Assembly (NCBI GenBank): GCA_039680175.1
Contig: JBDKTO010000004.1
Span: 1-32,093, forward strand
Length of the DNA stretch: 32,093 nt
Direction of reading: 5' to 3'
Origin: Veillonellales bacterium
GTDB lineage: Bacteria > Bacillota > Negativicutes > JAAYSF01
Both the position numbers and the translations under genes were made by a program. Positions 1 through 6,606 of this stretch are shown here, piece after piece. A model generated the notes under the pieces. The model did no database searches and was not told the DNA's origin. It saw only the letters and a program-made list of their open reading frames with translations. Within the stretch, counting starts at the first letter, position 1; the number at the start of each line of letters is the position of its first letter.

Positions 1-186
1 ATTATATGGTTTACGTCCGGTTGTTTTTGTTGTTGCATATTTAAATCCTAATTCATTTAGATTCAAACTACCAACAAACGCATCAAATACGCGTACTGAA
101 TTATCCTCACTTATCATTTCATCTAGCCACATAGGGATAAGATTGAGTTGATTCCTGTTTGTATTGTTAGAAATATATCGTGACAT
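1..186 (-). CDS. IS1182-like transposase, N-terminal part (runs off window)
   Basis: An open frame of 62 codons runs from an ATG at 184-186 to the window edge, with a GAGGTG ribosome site just upstream. It begins MSRYISNNTNRNQL and contains LIPMWLDEMISEDNSVRVFD, which resembles the start of IS1182/DUF772-type transposases, where a short N-terminal helical segment precedes the DDE domain. The catalytic part lies outside the window, so it cannot be judged intact. The terminal inverted repeat of the element was not recognised in the next 100 bases. Family assignment is from memory of the N-terminal pattern. Confidence 0.65.
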   Translation of the reverse strand, partial: MSRYISNNTNRNQLNLIPMWLDEMISEDNSVRVFDAFVGSLNLNELGFKYATTKTTGRKPYN

Positions 187-270
187 AATTCACCTCAAAC
201 ATGATATCTTACAATTTTATTATACCATTGTTGCCATTAGTATTGCTCTATTGTTTTCGCACAGTCTGAC

Positions 271-298
271 GTCCCGTGCGCTTCTTGGCGCACAGGAC
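271..298. repeat. GC-rich hairpin followed by GGACGGTTCC
   Basis: GTCCCGTGCGC and GCGCACAGGAC form an 11-position stem with one mismatch, in an AT-rich stretch between the transposase start and the first small gene. The right arm runs into GGACGGTTCC, a string also found inside the hairpin at 27346-27372. No T-run follows, so it looks more like a dispersed palindromic repeat than a terminator. The rest of 187-523 shows no gene I can support, apart from the repeat at 421-466. Confidence 0.45.
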
Positions 299-420
299 GG
301 TTCCTTCTTGTCATTGAATACCCTTGAAATGATGAGGCGATGAATGGCCGTAAGATTCATTATTTCTCATTAGCGTCTCAAGCTGCTATTCGTAAACCGA
401 TTAAGATTTCCAATGCGGAA

Positions 421-466
421 TTTTACGTTGAAACCAATCGGGTGCGCTAACTCGATTCAAAACGGT
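421..466 (+). repeat. Imperfect ~46-bp repeat, copy 1 (second copy at 3949-3993)
   Basis: This segment and 3949-3993 align over about 45 bases with one gap, starting TTTTAC.TTGA.ACCAAT and ending TTCGA..C..A.ACGGT. If one base is removed, copy 1 reads FYVETNGCANSIQNG. Copy 2 reads FYIETNCNANSIRDG and stays open for some 30 more codons. The shared frame suggests relics of a protein-coding segment rather than a structural repeat. I do not recognise the protein. Confidence 0.45.
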
Positions 467-523
467 AAGGTTTACCTGCGGGCGATTATAGCGAGCTACA
501 TAATTAATATTGGAGGCCAACAT

Positions 524-700
524 ATGAAGAACATTGAAATGACCGTTAATGGTGATATTTTGACAATCAAGGTAGACCTTTCAAGGACTTTCGGCAAGTC
601 CAGCAGTGGCAAGTCAACCATTATTGCTTCTACGGAAGGTAACCAGCCTTTACCCGGCAGGGATGAAGTCAAGATCGGGCTAAATGTTTACACTAAGTAA
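524..700 (+). CDS. Small conserved-looking protein of unknown function (58 aa)
   Basis: The ATG at 524 follows a TGGAGG ribosome site about 7 nt upstream; an upstream in-frame start at 413 has no such site and would add relic sequence. The product begins MKNIEMTVNGDILTIKVDLS and ends VKIGLNVYTK. It alternates short beta-like hydrophobic stretches with a Ser/Gly/Lys-rich turn (KSSSGKST), and has no signal peptide or membrane segment. A truncated paralogue of its C-terminal half lies at 2743-2832, which supports it being a real gene family. Function is unknown. The SSSGKST string resembles part of a P-loop, but the protein is far too small for an NTPase, so I give this no weight. Confidence 0.7.
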   Translation: MKNIEMTVNGDILTIKVDLSRTFGKSSSGKSTIIASTEGNQPLPGRDEVKIGLNVYTK

Positions 701-761
701 AATCCAATGGCGGGGTACTATGGTAATATGATAAATGAATTTATAATGAAGCTAAACATAA

Positions 762-1025
762 AAATTAAAAGGAGAAGGTTTTTACCTTCTCCCCCGTTAA
801 AGCGACCATCCTTACAGTAATTCTTCTACTACCGATAACTTGGAAAGCCTCCAGAATGATAGTTTTATTTTTCTCAGGACAATCACGAACTAGACAAACT
901 AAAAACTTGGGTAAACTAAAAACACGATCCTTTAAGACTGGTTACAACTTGAACATGATTTGAAGGAACTAAACTTCCAAACATCTCAAAACTGTTAAAC
1001 CTTTTACCCTGTAAGGATGGTGCTT
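762..1025 (-). ncRNA. Stand-alone structured RNA with own promoter and terminator (6S-like candidate)
   Basis: On the minus strand a near-consensus sigma-A promoter (1032-1060) predicts a start near 1025. A 13-bp perfect long-range helix follows: ACCATCCTTACAG (1021-1009) with CTGTAAGGATGGT (817-805). It encloses about 190 nt that can form internal hairpins, for example GGA..TCGTG with CGTGA..TCC. The RNA ends in the GGAGAAGG/CCTTCTCC hairpin with a T-rich tail. No reading frame of note lies inside and no minus-strand gene follows, so this is not a leader. A long closing helix around a large unpaired interior, with this size and a strong promoter, is the layout of 6S RNA. I cannot confirm the 6S bubble motifs by eye, so the family name is an inference. 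Confidence 0.65.
771..792 (-). terminator. Intrinsic terminator of the minus-strand RNA
   Basis: An 8-bp perfect stem GGAGAAGG/CCTTCTCC with a six-base loop is followed, reading minus, by TTTTAATTTTTAT. The T-rich side shows that it serves minus-strand transcription. Confidence 0.75.
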
Positions 1026-1031
1026 GAGTAA

Positions 1032-1060
1032 ATTATAGCATTAGAATTGGTGAATTTCAA
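1032..1060 (-). promoter_or_regulatory. Sigma-A promoter of the structured RNA
   Basis: Reading minus, TTGAAA (1060-1055), a 17-nt spacer and TATAAT (1037-1032) form a near-consensus vegetative promoter. The predicted start is an A at about 1025, immediately before the 13-bp closing helix. Confidence 0.75.
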
Positions 1061-1116
1061 TAGGAATTGTGCGAATTTTATGTAAAGCTTGATAAAATCT
1101 TATAAGCCTGTATATA

Positions 1117-1236
1117 TCAAGACTTAACCGGCACTTTCAACGTTTGACCGGGATAAACTTTCGTGTTATTATCTAATTTGTTTATCTGCCTAATTTCATA
1201 AATTAATTTCCTAATATCGTTTAGTTTCGTGAATAT
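1117..1236 (-). pseudogene. LysM-domain remnant (C-terminal end)
   Basis: Minus-strand translation gives IRQINKLDNNTKVYPGQTLK followed by VPVKS and a stop at 1117-1119. This is the second half of a LysM peptidoglycan-binding repeat (N..D...I.PGQ.L.VP). Upstream the frame hits a stop at 1237-1239, and a piece resembling the first half of the repeat (VPHKYS) sits in another frame. Only a scar of a cell-wall-binding protein remains, with no start codon or ribosome site. Confidence 0.6.
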
Positions 1237-1302
1237 TTATGTGGAACATCCATGGTTTAAATTTATCTTGTATTACGACAAAGTAGGGAGAGGGGATTCA
1301 TC

Positions 1303-1512
1303 ATGACAGAAGACATAGTAGGAGGAGCGGAACAAGCTAATTCAACGAAGGTGAGCTGGGAAGCCTTTGTAAAACAGGATGTACTTAACTTTATGATCGC
1401 TCACAACCTGCACGCTATTACCGTTGATGATGGTGCCGGTAAGAAGGGCGTCATTAAACGGACAAGTAAAGGCGATTTTTCCGTACAAATCACTTCTAAC
1501 GAGATATTGTAA
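1303..1512 (+). CDS. Small hypothetical protein (69 aa)
   Basis: The ATG follows a GGGAGAGGGG ribosome site. The product is soluble, mixed charge and without signal peptide. It starts with a flexible acidic MTEDIVGGAEQANS and then has a compact segment (WEAFVKQDVLNFMIAHNLHA) followed by beta-like stretches ending FSVQITSNEIL. A strong hairpin closes the gene at 1521. I do not recognise the family. The good ribosome site, even composition and following hairpin argue that it is real. Confidence 0.65.
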   Translation: MTEDIVGGAEQANSTKVSWEAFVKQDVLNFMIAHNLHAITVDDGAGKKGVIKRTSKGDFSVQITSNEIL

Positions 1513-1520
1513 ACAGTGAG

Positions 1521-1550
1521 ACCCCATAGGCGGCGAGCTACCTATGGGGT
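1521..1550 (+). terminator. Hairpin after the 69-aa gene
   Basis: ACCCCATAGG and CCTATGGGGT form a perfect 10-bp stem around a 10-nt loop, 8 nt past the stop codon. There is no run of T, so it may be an mRNA 3' end or a weak terminator. Confidence 0.5.
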
Positions 1551-1598
1551 ACAGTGTATTATCCGCTATTAGATTTTCCAGGAGGGAGTGCCATATTG

Positions 1599-1865
1599 AT
1601 GCCAATAAAAAAAGTGGCCATTTTTCTTATTATCCTTGGCATGGAAAAGGGCCAAAGTATAATATCATTAATGGATATCAGTGAAATCAATGCTGTTGTT
1701 TCTGAAATTCGGAGGCTGACAGCACTTTCTCCGGAAACACAAAAAAGTGTCTGGGATGAGTTTAAAGAGTTAGGATATGAAGATACAATGAGCCCTTCTG
1801 AGACGTTAACGATTATACGTTTTTTATTTAATGGCACTAAGATTAGTGATAAGGCCAGGAGGTGA
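1599..1865 (+). CDS. Hypothetical protein (88 aa), coupled to DUF1294 gene
   Basis: An AGGAGGG ribosome site at 1580-1586 favours the ATG at 1599, although a TTG at 1596 is better spaced. The first 15 residues (MPIKKVAIFLIILGM) are hydrophobic; the rest is helical and acidic (SEINAVVSEIRRLTAL, SPETQKSVWDEFKELGYEDT). It ends in TGATG overlapping the next gene, so the two are probably translated together. An internal start at Met16 would remove the hydrophobic stretch but lacks a ribosome site. I do not recognise the family. Confidence 0.6.
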   Translation: MPIKKVAIFLIILGMEKGQSIISLMDISEINAVVSEIRRLTALSPETQKSVWDEFKELGYEDTMSPSETLTIIRFLFNGTKISDKARR

Positions 1866-2137
1866 TGGGTTATAATTACTTTTCACCATGGCTGGCGCTA
1901 TATATTCTTTGGAATTTTGCCGGATTTATTATGGTTATGTTGGACAAGCGACGGGCTAAGCTGCATGAGTGGCGTATAAGGGAACGTACTTTTTTTCTAT
2001 GGGCCTTGGCATTTGGTGCTGCCGGTATTCTGCTTGGTACGTATGTATTCCGCCATAAAACACGTCATTGGTCCTTCGTTATTGGCATGCCGATAATCTG
2101 TATACTCAATTTTGTTTGCTGGTATTTGTTATGGTAG
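1865..2137 (+). CDS. DUF1294 family small membrane protein (90 aa)
   Basis: The pattern NFAGFIMVMLDKRRAK, RIRERTFFLWALAFGAAG and YVFRHKTRHWSFVIGMP is the signature of DUF1294: an Asp-Lys-Arg after the first membrane helix, an Arg-Ile..Glu stretch, a glycine-rich helix, and RHKT.H before the last helix. About three membrane segments are visible, at residues 8-25, 42-58 and 70-88. Start: ATG 1865 overlaps the previous stop (TGATG), with AGGAGG very close upstream; GTG 1862 is the alternative. The role of the family is unknown. Confidence 0.85.
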   Translation: MGYNYFSPWLALYILWNFAGFIMVMLDKRRAKLHEWRIRERTFFLWALAFGAAGILLGTYVFRHKTRHWSFVIGMPIICILNFVCWYLLW

Positions 2138-2262
2138 CTAGGACAGGTTTTTTTATGAGGCTAGTTCAGCAGCGTTTATAAACAAAAGGCGACTTGATGG
2201 CAGGAACCGTGGTTAATGAAAAGTTGTTGCCTGTGAGCAATATAAAATAATAGGAGGTTTCG

Positions 2263-2742
2263 GTGAATATGGTAACAATTCCAAATGGAAAAACGCTCAA
2301 GAAAGCTTTGGCCATGATGAGCACGTCTTTCCTTTTATGGTGCTTGGCAGCCGGAATGGTGTCGGCCGATGGCATGGCCAGCGCGGAAACCCCAATAGCA
2401 ATGAATATTAAAGTAGATGCAAAGGATGCGGCTAATGAAGTATTAAGTTTTGATATCAAAGCGGGAGAGGTCTTCAAGGTTGAATTATATGCGGCTGGCG
2501 GTACTGGTTATGAATGGGTGTTGCTCAATAAAGATTTGCAGTTGATTGAGGTTGTGAGTAGTTCCACCGGTCCGGCAATGGAAACGCCGAATCTGGTAGG
2601 CGGTAAAATGCGTTCTGTATATATTCTTCAAGCCAAATCAGATACTGCTGGTCAGGAAACAGTTGTTTTTTCGCTGCGTAGATCTTGGGAACCGGCTAAC
2701 ATGGCAGCTAAAACAATTAACTGTGAGGTTAATGTACGGTAG
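2263..2742 (+). CDS. Chagasin-family (MEROPS I42) cysteine-protease inhibitor, secreted
   Basis: The 159-aa product has a signal peptide (KK near the N-terminus, then SFLLWCLAAGMVSA, cleavage near residues 35-42) and one inhibitor domain. The three inhibitory loops of chagasin-type proteins are visible: GGTGYEWV (family N.TTGY.W), GGKMRSVYILQAK (G...R.....A) and RRSWEP (R.WE). Such proteins block papain-like peptidases in the envelope or outside the cell. The start is GTG 2263, five bases after AGGAGG; the in-frame ATG at 2269 is possible. It appears to be a single gene, followed at once by a relic of an unrelated small gene. Confidence 0.82.
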   Translation: MNMVTIPNGKTLKKALAMMSTSFLLWCLAAGMVSADGMASAETPIAMNIKVDAKDAANEVLSFDIKAGEVFKVELYAAGGTGYEWVLLNKDLQLIEVVSSSTGPAMETPNLVGGKMRSVYILQAKSDTAGQETVVFSLRRSWEPANMAAKTINCEVNVR

Positions 2743-2832
2743 TTAACATATGCAAGTAGTGAAGGTAATCAAGCTTTGCCAGGAGCGGAAGTAATAAAAA
2801 TAGGGTTGAACGTTTATACGAAACCGGAATAA
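2743..2832 (+). pseudogene. Truncated paralogue of the 58-aa protein at 524-700
   Basis: In-frame translation gives SSEGNQALPGAEVIKIGLNV then YTKPE and a stop. This matches the last ~25 residues of the intact protein at 524-700 (STEGNQPLPG, VKIGLNVYTK) with about three-quarters identity by eye. The N-terminal half and start codon are gone; the relic begins directly after the stop of the chagasin gene. A deletion of the 5' half is the simplest reading. Confidence 0.75.
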
Positions 2833-2939
2833 TGGTGAAGGCCAATGTACAAGTGGTTCCTTTAGTGAACTGCATAACAAGAAACAGAACTATGACCTGT
2901 ATGGTAGCGGAATAAATGACTATGGCGGGTGGTGAAATG

Positions 2940-3497
2940 ATGAGAGCTTTTATCGGTCTTGATTTTGATGAAAATGTCAAAGAAAGAATTTATGCTTTCC
3001 AGCAAAAGCTTAAGGGTGATGCGTTAAAGGGTAGATGGAAGTCAATAGATAATTTTCATCTGACATTGAAGTTTTTGACTGAGATCGGTATGGCGCAAAA
3101 AGCAGAGATTGATAATGCTATGCAAAAAATCGGAGTGCTACGAACACCGTTTTATCTATCGGTGAAGGGATTGGGCATGTTTGCCGGAAAAGATTCGATT
3201 CGTGTTTTATGGCTGGGACTTATGGGTGATATGGAAAAGCTTCGGTCATTACAACGGGAAATTGATCAACAATTGGCTCCCGTAGGTTTTTTGCCGGAAA
3301 AGAGAACATTTCAACCACATATTACCATTGGACAGGATGTCATTTTTGACGGTGGTTTTGACCAAATTCAAAATAGAATTGGTACAGTTGATTTTGGTAT
3401 GATGAAAATAAAGCGTTTCTATTTATTTAAAAGTGAGCAGATTCAAAATAAGCGTGTGTATTCCAAAGTGTCAGAATATGATTTTGTCATCAAGTGA
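2940..3497 (+). CDS. thpR: RNA 2',3'-cyclic phosphodiesterase (2H family, ThpR/LigT)
   Basis: Two H-x-T/I-x motifs of the 2H phosphoesterase superfamily are present: FHLTLKFL near residue 40 and FQPHITIGQ near residue 125. They form the active site that opens 2',3'-cyclic phosphates on RNA ends. At about 185 aa it has the usual length, and the N-terminal RAFIGLDFDENVK is typical. ATG at 2937, 2940 or 2916 could be the start; the GGTGG stretch at 2928-2932 fits 2940 best. The yjbQ gene follows 30 nt downstream in the same direction, so the two may be co-transcribed. Confidence 0.88.
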   Translation: MRAFIGLDFDENVKERIYAFQQKLKGDALKGRWKSIDNFHLTLKFLTEIGMAQKAEIDNAMQKIGVLRTPFYLSVKGLGMFAGKDSIRVLWLGLMGDMEKLRSLQREIDQQLAPVGFLPEKRTFQPHITIGQDVIFDGGFDQIQNRIGTVDFGMMKIKRFYLFKSEQIQNKRVYSKVSEYDFVIK

Positions 3498-3527
3498 AAC
3501 TTTAGATAATTTTAAGAGGTGAAAGAT

Positions 3528-3920
3528 ATGGAACAGTTCTTGTTGGATACGCCGCGGGAAGGATTTATTGATATAACTGCCAAGGTACGGGAATTTGTCC
3601 GGCGTAGTCATATTAGACAGGGAATTTGCCAGGTATTTGTTCCCCATACAACAGCCGGGGTAACCATCAATGAAAATGCCGATCCGGATGTGGTTACTGA
3701 CATGTTGGCTGCGCTTGAACAGATGATCCCTAAACTTCCGTACCGGCATGTGGAAGGCAATTCGCCCGCTCATGTTAAGAGTTCTCTTATGGGATGTTCC
3801 TTAACTATACTTGTTGAGGAAAATGATTTAGTTTTGGGTACATGGCAAGGCGTCTATTTTTGTGAATTTGATGGGCCGCGCAAACGAAAAGTCTTTGTTC
3901 AGGTTGTTGGTGAAGTGTAA
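3528..3920 (+). CDS. yjbQ: YjbQ family (UPF0047) protein
   Basis: The 130-aa product has the family hallmarks VFVPHTTAGVTINENADPDV in the first half and GNSPAHVKSSLMG with LGTWQGVYFCEFDGPRKRK in the second. It contains conserved His and Asp/Glu residues that bind metal in known structures. Members can supply weak thiamine-phosphate synthase activity, but the physiological role is uncertain. ATG 3528 sits 8 nt after AAGAGG; the GTG at 3519 overlaps that ribosome site and is less likely. It lies just downstream of thpR on the same strand. Confidence 0.9.
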   Translation: MEQFLLDTPREGFIDITAKVREFVRRSHIRQGICQVFVPHTTAGVTINENADPDVVTDMLAALEQMIPKLPYRHVEGNSPAHVKSSLMGCSLTILVEENDLVLGTWQGVYFCEFDGPRKRKVFVQVVGEV

Positions 3921-3948
3921 TTTTTATTATTATTGTAGACAGCTAAAT

Positions 3949-3993
3949 TTTACATTGAGACCAATTGTAATGCTAATTCGATTCGAGACGGTG
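3949..3993 (+). repeat. Imperfect repeat, copy 2 of the element at 421-466
   Basis: It begins TTTTACATTGAGACCAAT and ends GACGGT. Open frame FYIETNCNANSIRDG continues with EETPIAITRSLEKW, as if part of a once longer protein, but there is no start codon. The surrounding gap, 3921-4263, otherwise holds a small CGGTGTT/AACACCG stem at 3989-4010 and the hairpin at 4051-4087. Confidence 0.4.
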
Positions 3994-4050
3994 TTAAGGA
4001 AGAAACACCGATCGCCATAACGAGATCACTAGAAAAATGGTCTTTGTACA

Positions 4051-4087
4051 AAAGTGCAGCCGTCGTCAAGAAGACGTGCTGCACTTT
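4051..4087. terminator. Long stem-loop between yjbQ and carbonic anhydrase
   Basis: AAAGTGCAGC pairs perfectly with GCTGCACTTT, and an inner CGTC/GACG extends the stem to 14 bp with one bulged T. Only a weak T-rich tail (CTTTCCTTT) follows on the plus strand. It probably ends the upstream transcript. Confidence 0.55.
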
Positions 4088-4263
4088 CCTTTGCGGTTTA
4101 GCCAGTCGCTTCATAGAACGATTGTTGTTCCGGATTCAGATTATTTTACTATTCGGGTTATACAACAGGTACGCCAGTGTCACCTGCTTGTAAACAATTT
4201 CATAGTATATAGTAGTCAACGTAAAATCAAGAAAAGGTGAGTTCCACCAAATGAAATGGAGGA

Positions 4264-4908
4264 GTGACGTATGCCCAGGATGTCTTGGACGGTAAGGCAA
4301 CCGGCGTTGCACAGCCTCTATGGGGGCGACTGATGCAAGCTGAGCGTGCCCTAAGAAGGCTCATCGAGGGGAACAAACGATATGTGACAGAACATTACGC
4401 GGAAATTGATGTGGGATTAGAGCGAAGAGAGAAACTGGCAGAGTACGGGCAACGCCCCTTTGCCGTGATTGTCAGTTGTTCTGACTCACGTGTTCCGCCA
4501 GAAATCGTGTTTGATCAAGGGAGCGGAGATTTATTTGTTGTTCGCACAGCAGGAGAAGTGGTAGACGATATTGCACTCGGAAGCGTGGAATACGCCGTTG
4601 AACATCTTGCGGTAAATTTGATTGTAGTGTTAGGACACGAGGATTGCGGAGCGGTTAAAGCGGCAGTGGAAGACTCCGATGAACCTAGTTATATCGCACT
4701 TGTTGTCGAGGCAATAAAACCTGCCGTGGAAAAAGCCAAAATGCAACATGGGGATTTATTGGATAATGCCATTAGAGAAAATGTCTATTTGAACATGTGC
4801 AGGATAGAAGCATCCGATCTTATTCGGGAATCCATGTTCACTGGTTATTTAAAGATTGTCGGGGCCGTTTATTGCATGCATAATGGACGCGTGAAATTTT
4901 TATTCTAA
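4264..4908 (+). CDS. Beta-class carbonic anhydrase
   Basis: It interconverts CO2 and bicarbonate using zinc held by the Cys of CSDSR (the Asp-Arg pair gates the site) and by His and Cys of GHEDC; both motifs are present. ALRRLIEGNKRYV and ELIV-type strands match the family, and at 214 aa the length is normal. The start is unclear. GTG 4264 touches its own GGAGG, so the spacing is poor. ATG 4333 has GGGGG six bases before it. A 20-codon frame from ATG 4271, with a well-spaced GGAGG, ends in TGATG overlapping 4333, as a coupled leader peptide would. Nothing upstream looks like an export signal. It stands alone. Confidence 0.85.
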   Translation: MTYAQDVLDGKATGVAQPLWGRLMQAERALRRLIEGNKRYVTEHYAEIDVGLERREKLAEYGQRPFAVIVSCSDSRVPPEIVFDQGSGDLFVVRTAGEVVDDIALGSVEYAVEHLAVNLIVVLGHEDCGAVKAAVEDSDEPSYIALVVEAIKPAVEKAKMQHGDLLDNAIRENVYLNMCRIEASDLIRESMFTGYLKIVGAVYCMHNGRVKFLF

Positions 4909-5091
4909 AACCTAACTGAAACCGACCCTCTCAAAATGGTGTTGCACCTTTACACAGAAACTCCAATTTTGCGTATTAGTATCGTCTGTCTATCAAAACA
5001 CATGTTGAGTCGGTAGCCGTGATAGAGAACAGGTAGCTTTTTCGGCAAGGCCTCGCGGGTTTTTACAAATTTAACAGGTGTGTAGATAGGT

Positions 5092-5130
5092 TCGCTTAGA
5101 CTTGTAGTTTAGGCGAGTTTTCATTTTATT
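5092..5130 (+). terminator. Intrinsic terminator downstream of carbonic anhydrase
   Basis: CGCTTAGACT and AGTTTAGGCG can pair in all ten positions (two G-U pairs) around a TGT loop, followed by TTTTCATTTTATT. It is about 185 nt after the stop codon. The gap 4909-5225 shows nothing else I can support. Confidence 0.65.
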
Positions 5131-5225
5131 GGGGTGGCGGATTTTAACTTTTACGCGAAAGTAAGGGGGCGTGTGCGAAAGGTGTGGATTGGAAGCCGGA
5201 AAATGCATCAAACTATTAAATTTAG

Positions 5226-5384
5226 GAATTAGTTCGACCTAATGACAATACAGTAGATAAAGAATTAAGTTTAAAAACAGAATTTCATTCAATTGATTTT
5301 GATAAATGGAGAGAAAGCAATATTTTTATTTTACCAAGTCACATCCTGAGAAATGGATGTAGTAAATACAATAATTGGGCATAA
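5226..5384 (+). pseudogene. Possible C-terminal gene remnant, unknown family
   Basis: After a stop at 5223-5225 a 52-codon open frame has protein-like composition (KTEFHSIDFDKWRESNIFIL, then PSHILRNGCSKYNNWA and stop). It has no start codon or ribosome site. It could be the tail of a lost gene; I do not recognise it. It lies beside another truncated gene at 5568, so this stretch seems to have been rearranged. Confidence 0.25.
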
Positions 5385-5568
5385 TCATCGTAATAGGACG
5401 GCGGTTGGTCACCGCCTCTTACTCGATTTCTATATAATAGTATTTTTACCGATGCTTAAAGGGGATAGCAACATTAAGTTTTTATCTCAAAACAGACAAC
5501 TCTACGGAGAGTTTATTGAAAAGCAGATGAAGTCTTTATACAATTTAATATATGGAGTCACAAAATAA
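5353..5568 (+). CDS. Doubtful small ORF (71 aa)
   Basis: An ATG-started frame with a weak GAGA upstream overlaps the possible remnant above in another frame. It includes an ACGGCGGTTGGTCACCGCC-type hairpin at about 5398-5417, and its sequence looks partly random. Its second half (LSQNRQLYGEFIEKQMKSLY) is more protein-like. Its stop overlaps the ATG of the XRE fragment (TAATG). It could be the relic of a gene once coupled to that regulator. Confidence 0.2.
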   Translation: MDVVNTIIGHNHRNRTAVGHRLLLDFYIIVFLPMLKGDSNIKFLSQNRQLYGEFIEKQMKSLYNLIYGVTK

Positions 5569-5687
5569 TGCAAAATACTAAAGTCGGGAACATAATCCGT
5601 ACCCTGCGTCAGGAATGCAATATGACGCAAAAACAGCTTGCGGACAAAATGAATATCAGTGATAAAATCGTTTCATTCTATCAGTAA
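5568..5687 (+). pseudogene. Truncated XRE-type regulator (39 aa, helix-turn-helix only)
   Basis: MQNTKVGNIIRTLRQECNMT followed by QKQLADKMNISDK is the start of a Cro/CI-type DNA-binding domain (helices 1-3). The expected T.S.WE.G part is replaced by IVSFYQ and a stop, so the domain is broken after the second helix. The next gene starts 25 nt later and encodes a flavodoxin-like reductase; its lost regulator may be this fragment. Confidence 0.65.
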
Positions 5688-5712
5688 ATTTAAAGAAGGA
5701 GAATCAAATTAA

Positions 5713-6384
5713 ATGAAATTTATAGTATTTAACGGAAGCCCTGCCGGGGCAAACAGTAACACAAATGTGATTGCAGAAGCGTTTTTGAGTGGTGCCAAAA
5801 GAGCCGATTCCGACACAGAAAATGTGTTTCTAATTGATAAGAACATTGGATACTGCAAAGGATGCTTTGCCTGCTGGTTTAAAACGCCAGGGAAATGCGT
5901 GATGCAGGATGATATGACAGAGCTTTTGGACAAATATAATGCCGCTGATGTAGTATGCTTTGCTTCGCCTGTTTACACATGGAATATGACAGCAGTTCTC
6001 AAGAATTTTGTCGACAGGCTCGTGCCGCTGAAAAGTCCTCTGATTGTAAATTCAGGCGAAAATTTTGACCTTGCGGATTCCAAACCTAAAACGCAGCAAT
6101 TTGTGGTGATTTCAAACTGTGGCTTTCCTGGCAACAACAATTTTGAAACCATGAAGGTCGTGTTTGCTTCCTGCAATCCTGTCCTTGAGATTTATCGCAA
6201 CTGTGGCAAACTGTTAAAGAGCAAGGATGAGAAAATCAAAGCAACCGTAAATGAGTATTTGCAAGTTATCGAGCAGGCCGGATATGAAATGGCAACGCAA
6301 AATTATCTATCAGAAGAAACAAAATCAAAACTTGAAATGCAGCTCATGTCGATACCTGATTATGTGAAATACATCGGGATGTAG
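5713..6384 (+). CDS. Flavodoxin-like FMN reductase / iron-sulfur flavoprotein family
   Basis: The N-terminal IVFNGSPAGANSNTNVIAEA is the FMN phosphate-binding loop of NADPH-dependent FMN reductases. YCKGCFACWFKTPGKCVMQD is the Cys-rich segment seen in archaeal and clostridial iron-sulfur flavoproteins and WrbA-like proteins, and FASPVYTWNMTAVLKNFVDR is the second FMN-contacting loop. At 223 aa it has the normal size. Likely role: electron transfer or quinone/nitro/metal reduction in the cytoplasm, exact partner unknown. The ribosome site AAGGAG is 11 nt before the ATG. The next gene is on the opposite strand. Confidence 0.82.
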   Translation: MKFIVFNGSPAGANSNTNVIAEAFLSGAKRADSDTENVFLIDKNIGYCKGCFACWFKTPGKCVMQDDMTELLDKYNAADVVCFASPVYTWNMTAVLKNFVDRLVPLKSPLIVNSGENFDLADSKPKTQQFVVISNCGFPGNNNFETMKVVFASCNPVLEIYRNCGKLLKSKDEKIKATVNEYLQVIEQAGYEMATQNYLSEETKSKLEMQLMSIPDYVKYIGM

Positions 6385-6606
6385 CTTAGAATTCTTTCTT
6401 GAGTGGCTTGCCTGGACTTGGTTAATCAGGTAAAAAGTATAACCTCGATTGCTTTTGTGCCTTTTCTACCCGGATGTTTGGGTTTTCCCAAAAAAAATGG
6501 GGAATAGAAAGTGTGTATTGCCGCGAATACTGATGTCCAGCAAATACACCACGGTGACATCACCGATCTGCCTCAGCCCTTCTAACACTGAAGTTCTGCA
6601 AAACTG

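Noticed and set aside
600-640. P-loop (GKSSSGKST) in the 58-aa protein
   Set aside because: The protein is too small for an NTPase, lacks Walker B, and the stretch looks like a flexible turn.
4037-4240. 67-codon ORF before the carbonic anhydrase
   Set aside because: It runs through the perfect hairpin at 4051-4087 and has no ribosome site or protein-like pattern.
6385-6606. Terminator of the minus-strand catabolic operon
   Set aside because: Only short palindromes (ACGGTG/CACCG and TTCCC/GGGAA) without a proper T-run were seen.
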